21,543 bases of DNA from Entrophospora sp. SA101 (Eukaryota > Glomeromycota > Glomeromycetes > Entrophosporales > Entrophosporaceae). Shown here piece after piece: positions 11,326-18,699 of this stretch. The notes beneath the pieces were generated by a model that worked only from the letters and a program-made list of their open reading frames with translations, was not told the origin of the DNA and ran no database searches. The DNA is taken from positions 87,679 to 109,221 of the forward strand of contig CAUDNR010004600.1 of NCBI GenBank assembly GCA_958430865.1. Direction: 5' to 3'. How positions within the stretch are numbered: position 1 is the stretch's first letter; the number at the start of each line of letters is the position of its first letter. Both the position numbers and the translations under genes were made by a program.

Positions 11326-11406
11326 AACCCGAAAATTTCGGGTCGGTCTCGGGTTAGCCTTTAAAACATTCGGGTTGACACTTAACCCGCCCGAACCCCG
11401 ACCCGT
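11326..11406. repeat. CGGGTT-rich block in the 920-bp element
   Basis: Words of the type ACCCGA and CGGGTT recur in both orientations, including a palindrome CCCGAAA-A-TTTCGGG near 11328-11342. The GC content is far above the surroundings. Such blocks are common within dispersed fungal and plant repeats. A minus-strand ORF across this block (11284-11475) is explained by the repeat. The sequence TAAAGCTCC next to AACGGG also occurs inverted at 10965-10982 and about 11400-11417, which adds another layer of inverted symmetry to the element. Confidence 0.6.
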
Positions 11407-11527
11407 TAGGAGCTTTAAAGGTGAGTGCTGTGCTGAACTTTGAAAAACAAAATTTTCAGTATGGTATATACTCACTTAGCTTCAGTACGGTGCTGACTTT
11501 CTGTGTATCCATGGTAAATTTTTCTTT

Positions 11528-12462
11528 CTATTCATTGCTTCTTGATTCCTTGGAATTCTTGCTTATTAACTTTTTTAGCATAGAGTATTCTTCAACAATT
11601 TTATGACAGGCTTGCTCTAATTTCTTTGCCCCTTTTCCTGAATTCAAGTATCAAAAATTCCAAAACATCATCTGAGACATTTTTTCAATTACATCTTTTC
11701 TTTGAAGTATAGCTTTCCAACCTTTTTAAATCCACTGGACCTTTTAATTTTGTGGCCAATTTTTCTTTATAATTTACTGCAGCAATGTAGGCTGGATCAA
11801 TTTTTTCATTAAAATAAGAGTTAGTAAAGCTTTCACTATTTTCAACTTAAAAAGTTTAATCACATCTGCCTGAATTTTTTCATCTTTCACTTTTTCTAAC
11901 TCATCAAGTAAAATAATTACAATTCTTCGAAGGTATTTATAAGCAAGATTATTCAGAATTTTACAAGGCGAGACTGAGGATAAAGAAGTTATCGAAGATA
12001 TGGAAATTAACTTTGTTCAGGATAAAGATGTAATAGATGTTCCAACTGCGAGAGGCAAAATCAAATGTTTGACCATCACAGTTGACCCTGGCTCTAAACT
12101 TTACTTATGTCTAGGGACATTGCTGAACGTTTCGGTTTAAAAATTGACAAAAGTCCAGCACAAGAAACCAGAGGGCATCACTTAAAGTTTTCACAAAGGT
12201 AATCTTTCCAGTTCCAGATAGACCAGAATAATAAATCACTTTACTTTGAGGGTGAAAGTTCCCTTTGAATATTATATAGAATGTGTTATGGTTTACAAAT
12301 GTTTCTTTTTCCTTATAAAACCCAACATGCTTATCAATTATCTTTTTGACTTCCTCGTTCAAGACATTTTTTAATTTTTTTGTTCTGTGAAATTCATGAT
12401 TACCTTTTCTCCTTAACACCTATATAAAGCATAAATACCAAAGTTAGACCAACTAGAAACAT
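11528..12462 (-). pseudogene. AAA+ ATPase pseudogene with N-terminal membrane segment
   Basis: The minus strand starts at an ATG (12462) with a hydrophobic segment (MFLVGLTLVFMLYIGV). After a frameshift near 12420 come about 75 residues to a Walker A motif, SGLSGTGKITFVKTLSDA (12170-12235). About 200 bp of unrelated sequence on the opposite strand follow. The same gene then resumes at about 11966 with KILNNLAYKYLRRIVIILLDELEKV, whose IILLDE is a good Walker B, and continues in shifting frames (IDPAYIAAVNYKEKLATKLK) to a TAG at 11528. The order membrane anchor, Walker A, Walker B, helical tail fits a membrane-anchored AAA+ ATPase; I cannot name the subfamily. The gap is filled by a retroelement protease fragment. 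With at least three frame changes, a stop and the insertion, it cannot be functional. Confidence 0.7.
11952..12180 (+). pseudogene. Retroelement aspartic protease (retropepsin-like) fragment
   Basis: The plus-strand frame from about 11952 reads KEVIEDMEINF, then IKCLTITVDPGSKL, and after a one-base frame change IAERFGLKIDKSPAQETRG. This matches the layout of retropepsin-like domains in fungal LTR-type elements: a strand ending in the catalytic D-(S/T)-G, followed by a helix with the residues GLKID. Here the triad reads D-P-G, so the catalytic motif is altered. Only the protease part is present, with no reverse transcriptase or LTRs nearby. It sits between the Walker A and Walker B parts of the minus-strand AAA+ pseudogene. 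The exact borders are uncertain by about 10-20 bp. Confidence 0.55.
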
Positions 12463-13537
12463 AATACTCGAGTTTTTTTAATATACTCCCTATAACCAAT
12501 TTTATTAGTCTCCAAAGAAGAAAGAAAGTTTGCTAATGGAGTGATTAAAGCTCTGAACCAGGACTAGAAGTAGCAATAGTACTTTAAAAATCCGGATAAA
12601 CAATGGATAATAACTCAGAGCTTTGCTTGAGAGTAGAGGCAGAAAAGTTAATATAATTAATTCCTTCAACAGAATTCTTTTTTGTTACTTTTTTTGGTCG
12701 GAAATTAAACAGTAGTAGTAATTGTCCGTTTGGTTTTTGCCCACAGTTTAGGCAATTTTAAGTTTTGCCAATTTCGTCAAAAAATTGAGAGAAATCAGGC
12801 CAAAATTACTAAACTATGGATTAGTTTCAGCCACCATCACTAAGGAGAATCTTTAGCAATGGTCGGCCAATTAAAATATTAAATTTTTTATTTTTATATT
12901 TTTAAATATTTAATATCGAATGGAATGCTTAATAATGGTCAACATCCAACAAATTCTTTACAATCAAGATATAAAACGAATCTATTCCTCCAAAGGAAAG
13001 TACTGGAGGACACAAAGTCGTAATAAATAAATATTTTCGTCTGCCATCACACCTTTTCTTGTTTATCTGGGCGGATGACCAAAAACATTCAATTTTCAGA
13101 ATTTTAAGAATCTGTTAAGTGCGCTTGGAAAAAGGGCATTTTTCATAAGCGTCTTTCCTCTCTCTCTTTTTTTAATAATCAATCCCCCTGCCATTTAACA
13201 ATGTTTGCACAACATCTACCAAATCCAATCCAAGAATCCTATATCTCCACTAGTTAAACTATTCCTTTTTTCGTACTAATGTTATTTTAGTAGACAAGCG
13301 CTCACGCCATTTAATTTTTGATTATCATCATTATTATAATTGAATTCCGTTATTTTTTCGATTGATAAAACGTTAGGAGTGTAAAATTTTGTATAAATAT
13401 TATTCAGTACTTGTTATATAAGCTTTATGTGCGAGATTTGAGTAAGTGTTTAAAAATCTTGTCCAAATACATCTGTCCAGGTATTTTATATACATTGTAT
13501 ATGTGTATGTGTATGCATATATAAATATTAGATTATA
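12463..13537. other. Spacer with weak small-ORF candidate
   Basis: There is no firm gene in this 1-kb stretch. An inverted repeat AAAGCTCTGA/TCAGAGCTTT lies at 12547-12556 and 12615-12624. At 13201 an ATG opens an 18-codon frame (MFAQHLPNPIQESYISTS) preceded by a CT-rich leader (13148-13170), which looks like a fungal gene start. A possible short intron after it, with TACTAAT as branch site and TTTTAG as acceptor near 13290, would extend it only to about 33 residues. I treat this as unproven. The rest, up to the 3' end of the SNRNP48 gene, is AT-rich with TATA and TATG microsatellites near 13490-13530. Confidence 0.3.
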
Positions 13538-14656
13538 TTATTTTTGATTTTCTATCAACATTTTATTTTCAAATTCTGCTAATAATCTAAAGTCATCCAT
13601 ATATGCAGCAATAAGATCGTGATGTACCTATTATCAATGATAATAATAACATAAACAAACATTAAAGATATTATCTTTTCCAATTTTATTTTAAATAAAC
13701 AATTATTTACTTGTGTGGGTGTTCGTTGAGTGATTCTAATATTTTTGGCTCTATATGACCTTCTTCTGCGTTTATAGTCACGTTGTTCAGCTAATAATTC
13801 TTCGTGTGATTTTTGTCCTTGATTTTGTTCTTGTTATTTTTCAAAAAAAAAAAAATTAATCATAATTATTATAATTATTTTATTTATTTATTTATTTTAC
13901 CTTTCATCTTTTGTATTGCGTCCCATATTTCATCAAAGTTTTTATAAGGGTCATTATTTAATTGATTATTTTCAGAACGAATCTTATCAGCTAATTCAAT
14001 AATTTTTGTGTATTCCTCAAGTCTTTGATCAACTGAAAGACTTGATCCTACGCCAATATTTGAAAATCCTTTTGCCAATGTTTTTAGTAATTGATCTATT
14101 ATTAATTTATTGTATTTTCTAAATATAATATAATAAGACATAAATAATTACATCAAACCTTTTTCAAAAGAAACAACCGAACTTGCATTTTGATAAAAAA
14201 ACTTTGAACTTGGCAGTTTTCTTTTCTAATTTTACATATATTCGAGTAATATGTGTGTGTGTATATATATATATCAATAATATTAACAATTAATAATAAT
14301 GGTTATATTTACCACTCCACGTTCATTTCTAATACCATGATGTTTTAATTCACATTTTTTATAATGTTCATCGTATGATTTTTCAGGAAATTTATGAGCT
14401 ATGTCAAATGGACATGATTTCAATGAATCATATTCCTAATATATGTATATATATATATATTAAAACAATCATATATATAACCAATGAAATTAAATAAATA
14501 GAAAACTTGTAAAAAAACCTTTTGTTTAATTTCCAATGATTCAATTTCCCAAGAAAGTTCTTTTAATAACTCATTAAATTCTTTATCATAATCACTCAAT
14601 TGTTTTTCATAACTTTTTATTAATTCTTCTTTATCTATTAAATATGAAGATGACAT
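13538..14656 (-). CDS. SNRNP48: U11/U12 snRNP 48-kDa protein (U11-48K), minor spliceosome
   Basis: Six exons on the minus strand: 14656-14519, 14435-14313, 14225-14152, 14118-13901, 13829-13711 and 13627-13538. Junctions are GT-AG and in frame, giving 253 residues. Evidence: an N-terminal helix ending in LSWEIESLE; a CHHC zinc finger with C54, H60, H70 and C74 (CPFDIAH...HYKKC, spacing C-x5-H-x9-H-x3-C), the type found in U11-48K, TRM13 and GTSF1; KFFYQN after it, like the FFYEN region of animal U11-48K; and RDYKRRRRSYRAKN at 201-214, nearly identical to the family's C-terminal motif as I recall it, which separates it from TRM13 and GTSF1. The family's zinc finger contacts the U12-type 5' splice site in the U11/U12 di-snRNP. 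The protein is shorter than the human one and lacks an Arg/Ser-rich tail. Intron 3 is only 33 nt. All five introns look U2-type. Confidence 0.9.
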
Positions 14657-14739
14657 TTTTTTAAAAAAAAAATGGAAATTACGACGATCATAAACAGATA
14701 AAACTTGGTGTAATTTCTAAGAATTTAAATACATATTAA

Positions 14740-14804
14740 TATGTAGACTCGATAAGTCGGTCATATGAGCTTACCCCACATGACCGACTTATCGAGTTTA
14801 CATA
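14740..14804. repeat. 25-bp-arm inverted repeat upstream of SNRNP48
   Basis: The arms TATGTARACTCGATAAGTCG plus GTCAT (14740-14764 and 14780-14804) match at 24 of 25 positions and enclose a 15-base loop. The start codon of the SNRNP48 gene lies about 85 bp away at 14656, so the hairpin falls in its promoter or 5' leader. It may be a tiny inverted-repeat element or a regulatory hairpin; the sequence does not decide. Confidence 0.85.
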
Positions 14805-14819
14805 TGTGCTGGTAAACTC

Positions 14820-15960
14820 AATGAGAAAAAAGTTTTCTCTGCAAAAGTAAAAAGTATTTAGGTTTCGCCGAAATCAGCTCAAATGCTAAAGCCTACAGTT
14901 GTGTTATTATTACTAAAAACCATTTGCAATATTTGGGAATTAAGCCCTGAAGAATGGAATGACATTATTAGCAAAAATCGATAAAGTTTATTCACAAGCA
15001 TGTTATTGGTGATGTTTTTATGCCATTTAGGAGAACTAGCTGTCAATGCAGGTTCTCAAGTGTAAGAAAGACTCGGCTTTTATCATTTGAAAAGACCTGA
15101 GATTATGTCTGCTTGTAAAGAATGGAATAGTCGTTGAATTCACATGTTAATTTCTCAAACCTGCCATTTTGTAAAACATGTAAAATTAGTCTTAATATTA
15201 ATTATAATCATTTTAATTGTAATTTCCTCTCTAATCTAATCCTCTTTTATTATCACAAGCATTTGAAATAGACAAAGACAATTAATCACCAATATTGAAA
15301 ATCATCGCGGGAATACTAAAAGGAAACATTATAACGAGAACTATCTGGTGCGATGGTTATTTATTACGAGGATTATGGTTCTTTTGATAAAACTTTAGAT
15401 TATGATGACAAACCCATTGGATGGAATTGCTTAACTAATTATTCGGTTTACTAATCCTCCAAAAAAACAAATGTTAGGAAATCGATACCTGTAAATAAAA
15501 TTTCTTAGAACAGAGCCAGTAATTTGTCCTTATGGGTTTATCTTAGAAAGAACAAGCATAAATACGTTGCGGTTGACATAAAGACAATAATTTTTCACCC
15601 ATTATATTTAAATAAAATAACAATAAAGAATACGCGAAACTTTTTGATTTAATAAAATATTAGTACATGAATTAGCAGCTTACGCAATTCCAACAGATAA
15701 TGAGTATACAAAAAGAATTTGGGGAATGATTTGGATTACTATAATTAATAGCCATCTTGAATTCTTCAATACCATTTCTTTAGCGAAAGAAATGAGAGTT
15801 CTGATGGGAAATTGATTTTTAAAAACCTTCTTTCCATGTTCAGCGCCAGTTATATAAAAAATTGCTGTTTTTATTCCTATTTTTCAGAATAAATAAATCT
15901 GAATAATATCTTTATAACAACATATCAGATTGAATATCAAAAATATTAATTAATACAGCA
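14820..15960 (+). other. Decayed coding remnants, family not recognised
   Basis: Several short plus-strand frames look protein-like but are broken. Near 14880-14985 a frame reads VVLLLLKTICNIWELSPEEW before a stop. Near 15040-15140 a frame reads ERLGFYHLKRPEIMSACKEW. The frame 15353-15454 reads YYEDYGSFDKTLDYDDKPIG before a stop. Near 15511-15570 is EPVICPYGFILERTSINTLR. The frame 15660-15815 reads AYAIPTDNEYTKRIWGMIW and onward to a TGA. I recognise none of these; they may be one or two degraded genes or transposon parts. Nothing here looks functional. Confidence 0.35.
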
Positions 15961-16329
15961 GTTTTGAACTGAAGAATTATCTCATGTGATCAAATTTTTT
16001 CTCACCGTCATTATTTTTGTATATATACCCAAAATCATTTAAAATCTCAACCAGTTTATAAATGAGAATTGAATGAAAACCATTTATTATTAAAAACAAA
16101 GTTCTGAACAGACAACAAGAAACCAAAAAAAGGAAGATGTACCCGAGAGATATTAGAGGAGCAGGTGACAATGTTACTCCATCACATTAAAGTTAAAAAA
16201 TTCTCACACTAAATATCGTTCTTTCTAAAATTTCAACAAAGATTTCTCAAAAAGTTCAAATGATGATCCATTTTAAGTTATATGTTTGTTTGCAATAAAT
16301 CTTGAGTAACACAGATAACATCAAATTTT

Positions 16330-16339
16330 TATATAAAAA
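16330..16339 (+). promoter_or_regulatory. Possible TATA element of the small Cys/His-rich gene
   Basis: TATATAAAAA lies about 40 bp before the ATG at 16378. The spacing would allow only a very short 5' leader, which occurs in fungi. In this AT-rich DNA such a match is weak evidence. Confidence 0.3.
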
Positions 16340-16377
16340 CAGCCTGTCTCCATATATAATAATTGTCATTACAAAAC

Positions 16378-16740
16378 ATGAGTGAAAGATTCGTACCTTT
16401 AAGAATACCCTGTCCAGTAGTTGAATGTCAAAATCAGAATATCTACAATTGGGTCCATACAACAAATAGGTGCTGCATGGAAATATCCAACCGTGCTCAT
16501 ACCGGCTGTTCGACCGGCTCCATGGAAATATCCAATCGTGCTCATATTAAATGTACTGGTTGTTCGAATGTTGATCAGATGATGAATTGGCGTTTTTCTT
16601 GTCCTAATCACGCCGGAAATTATCAGTCAACGAGTCACCAATCTTTTGTAAATTCTTTGTCTGTTGCTCTTCGTATAGGAGATTACAACGATGTAATGAC
16701 TGAATTAGTTAAATATTTGATGGATAATAGGTGGAATTGA
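16378..16740 (+). CDS. Small Cys/His-rich protein, probably metal-binding
   Basis: A 120-codon single-exon ORF starts at the ATG at 16378; the frame is open a little further upstream but has no earlier ATG. The N-terminal half carries many possible metal ligands: C12, C17, H27, C32, C33, H41, C44, H56, C59, C62, C75 and H78, with the pairs CPVVEC and CTGC and the motif WRFSCPNH. The C-terminal part (about 85-120) looks like a compact helical region (SFVNSLSVALRIGDYNDVM). The layout resembles a family of small uncharacterised eukaryotic proteins with paired cysteines and a W-x-FSC core, which I recall but cannot name. An internal duplication, MEISNRAH at 34-41 and again at 49-56, adds 15 residues. 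Codon use is more balanced than in the surrounding debris, so it is probably a real gene. The function is unknown. Confidence 0.65.
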   Translation: MSERFVPLRIPCPVVECQNQNIYNWVHTTNRCCMEISNRAHTGCSTGSMEISNRAHIKCTGCSNVDQMMNWRFSCPNHAGNYQSTSHQSFVNSLSVALRIGDYNDVMTELVKYLMDNRWN

Positions 16741-17005
16741 CAACGGTAAATAACAAATATCACTCACTATAAAAACAAATTCACAACCTGTTTTATTTAT
16801 TTTGACTATCGCTAATCACAATTAAAATTTTACTATTAGTACAAGCTAATTAAATAAATCAAAATAATTTCTTATTTCTACATTTTCATTGCGTCAATAA
16901 AATAAATAAAATGGATATTATATTTATTGAACCAGAACCTATTATGAGTACTTACTATATATACATACGACGTCCACTATTAGAAACACATTAATATTAA
17001 TTAAT

Positions 17006-17269
17006 ATGTGGAACAACAATCATGTTGAGTATTCTCCATTTGCAAAATTTTTGGTGGGAAAGCAAATTAAAAATAAAGAACCCAAAAAATTTGAGTTTCC
17101 ATGCTTTCGTCATTCAGGGAAAAGCATAACAATCCTGAATATAGTTGGTTGCTTTTGGGAAGAAATTGTAAAGGTGATGGCAACAGCACTTATAAAAAAT
17201 ATCTTGAAAGAAGTACACAGAGCTTTGTTTACAAAAAATTCTAAAAAATTTATCTATTTAACAATATAA
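17006..17269 (+). CDS. Hypothetical protein, 87 residues, uncertain
   Basis: An ATG at 17006 opens an 87-codon ORF (starts MWNNNHVEYSPFAKFLVGKQ). It has a Lys-rich middle part and a hydrophobic stretch (ILNIVGCFWEEIVKVMATALI). No motif is recognised; the phrase HSGKSITILN only loosely resembles a nucleotide-binding loop and lacks the upstream glycines. The stop lies about 30 bp from the 3' end of the minus-strand zinc-ribbon pseudogene. It may be a fragment of a larger gene or a chance ORF. Confidence 0.25.
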   Translation: MWNNNHVEYSPFAKFLVGKQIKNKEPKKFEFPCFRHSGKSITILNIVGCFWEEIVKVMATALIKNILKEVHRALFTKNSKKFIYLTI

Positions 17270-17300
17270 AACTTCGATACTTCTATAACTTATAAACTGT

Positions 17301-17892
17301 TTACCCTTCATAATTCACACATGAAACGTGTAATTTATTGTTATATATGAACTTTTCTGCAAGCATAGAACCATTGCCAAAATAATATTTGAGACTTTTT
17401 ATATTTTTGATGACTAACTCTTGAGGGGTTAAAGTTTTCAATTGTTCAATTTTCTGAGTTAATTTAATATTTTCTGCTTCTTGTTGTTTAATCTTATCCA
17501 ATAATTCTTGTTTCTGCTTTTTGCTTCATTCTTCAGATTTTTTCCTGAAATTTAATTACTTCTTCCCTTTCGATATTTGATTCTCCTTTGGCAGTTTGAT
17601 AACTCTCTTTCTAGTTCTCTAGTTTTATTTCTAGACGAGAACTAAAAGCTTGTGAAAGTAGTCCTTTATCAGAAAGTGGTTTAGCTGATTTGGCTTTTAA
17701 ATGACTACAAAAGCACCTATTTCTGTTCTTCTTTAACCTATCACATTTTTCACAGCATGGGAGAGTGTCATTGTTGTAATCTCTTTTACATTCACTACAA
17801 ATAAAAACTATGTCAGAGTAACCATCAGGAGTATTATGAGCTATCATTTGGTGAGTAGCAGGAGCAGTATCGAAATTGAAATCATCAAAAAC
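17301..17892 (-). pseudogene. Broken zinc-ribbon/coiled-coil protein gene
   Basis: The minus strand from 17892, directly after a splice-acceptor-like TTCTAG, reads FDDFNFDTAPATHQ and then a cysteine cluster: CSEC, CCEKC and CFCSH over about 35 residues, which suggests a double zinc ribbon. It continues with KAKSAKPLSDKGLLSQAF and ends at a TAG (17611). In another frame the protein goes on as a charged coiled coil (TRELERELSNCQRR), and after further breaks as IKLTQKIEQLKTLTPQEL and YYFGNGSMLAEKFI, to a TAA at 17301. The pieces are in the right order, so this is one gene with at least two frame changes. I believe it belongs to a lineage-specific Glomeromycotina family but cannot name a function. 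The 5' exon is missing, and a hAT-derived element begins 50 bp upstream. Confidence 0.55.
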
Positions 17893-17942
17893 CTAGAAAA
17901 CAAAAATTACATCAGAAAATACAACAATAACAATAAAAATAC

Positions 17943-18617
17943 TAGGGATGTTAATCAGTCCTTTTGGGACCAGGTCCTGAACAGTCCGGACTGGACTTTT
18001 TCAGGTCCAGTCCTGCCATTTGGGACTTAAAGTCCTAAAAGGTCCATGTGTAACCTTATGTTCTGATTTTGTTTGAACCTCAAAAATTCAGTATGACACA
18101 ATAAGGTTTGAAAAAAGAGTCCAAAGCAAATAATTATTATTAGAAGGTACTTTGATGCACCACCAGAAGAAATTGAATGTTTGGATTGGTATGCATCAAG
18201 AATAAAAGATCCTAATTATATAACTCTGTCACATATGGCAAAAGATTTTTTTCAATACAAGCCACAAGTGTGTCAAGTGAGCAAATGTTTTTAGCATTGC
18301 CAAACATACATTAAATCCAATTCGAAATAGGTTGGATTTAGAAAAAGCACAAGCAAGTCTATGTGTAAAGAGCTGGATTGAAGCAGAAATTGTTTCAATT
18401 TAATTTTGGTTTTTTTATTTTGTTCGTTTTTGTGTGTATATATATATTTTTTATAATAATAAAATAACAAGTTTTTTTAGTTTCAATAATAATATGTTTA
18501 AAAAAACTTGGGACTTTTTAGGACTTTAAGTCCCAGGACTTAGTCCAGTCCAGTCCCAAGATAGGACTGCCAGTCCCAGGACTGTCCTGAACTGTTTAGG
18601 ACCAATTAACATCTCTA
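17943..18617 (+). mobile_element. Deletion derivative of a hAT transposon
   Basis: Imperfect terminal inverted repeats TAGGGATGTTAATCAGTCC (left) and the complement of TAGAGATGTTAATTGGTCC (right) bound a 675-bp element. Both subterminal regions are packed with AGTCC/GGACT words in both orientations (17956-18045 and 18509-18603), probably transposase binding sites. The interior keeps only the C-terminal dimerisation part of a hAT transposase. I could not find a clear 8-bp target duplication (AAAAATAC against GTTTTCAT), so the insertion is old or the ends have been altered. Confidence 0.8.
18118..18403 (+). pseudogene. hAT transposase C-terminal (dimerisation) fragment
   Basis: The plus frame from about 18118 reads DWYASRIKDPNYITLSHMAK, then DFFQYKPQVCQVS, and after a small frame change VFSIAKHTLNPIRNRLDLEK and CVKSWIEAEI to a TAA at 18401-18403. 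This is the usual order of the hAT C-terminal dimerisation domain: the LDWW-like start, the Ser-rich link, the S-x-A-K-x-T-x-x-P-x-R-x-R-L block and the final helix. The catalytic parts are absent, so it is non-functional. Confidence 0.8.
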
Positions 18618-18699
18618 GTTTTCATATTCTTGGGGATTTGTCATGAGAAAGAGTTACATATTTTATTATAGTTGCATATATAGATATATTTTAATGCAT

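Larger units (their letters stand above)
10591..11510. mobile_element. Non-autonomous DNA element with long inverted ends
   Basis: The two ends are inverted copies of GGATAYACAGARAGTCAG and the following CACC (10591-10612 and 11489-11510), with two mismatches in 22 bp. Beyond these 22 bp, homology continues with indels: both ends carry AAGTGAGTA, TACTGAA and then TCAAAGTTCAG before ACTCACC, so the arms reach about 66 bp at the left and about 93 bp at the right. The flanks share ATG (10588-10590 and 11511-11513), a possible 3-bp target duplication such as PIF/Harbinger elements make. There is no transposase ORF. The interior holds a minisatellite and a block rich in CGGGTT. The right end lies 17 bp from the stop of the AAA+ pseudogene. 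The superfamily is uncertain. Confidence 0.7.

Noticed and set aside
11284..11475. Minus-strand ORF of 63 codons
   Set aside because: It crosses the CGGGTT-rich block and the right end of the 920-bp element and is explained by those repeats.
12407..12417. TTCTCCTTAAC, a match to the U12-type branch site
   Set aside because: It lies on the strand opposite the AAA+ pseudogene, with no gene, donor or acceptor around it, so it is most likely chance.
12719..12870. Possible inverted-repeat element with AATTGTCCG and AATTGGCCG ends
   Set aside because: Only nine terminal bases match, with one mismatch and no target duplication.
13538..14656. U12-type introns or tandem U11-binding elements within the SNRNP48 gene
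   Set aside because: None of the five donors reads ATATCCTT or GTATCCTT, and no such pair is present in the introns.
15977..16171. Minus-strand 64-codon hydrophobic ORF
   Set aside because: It has no ATG at its start, no recognisable motif and the composition of AT-rich spacer.
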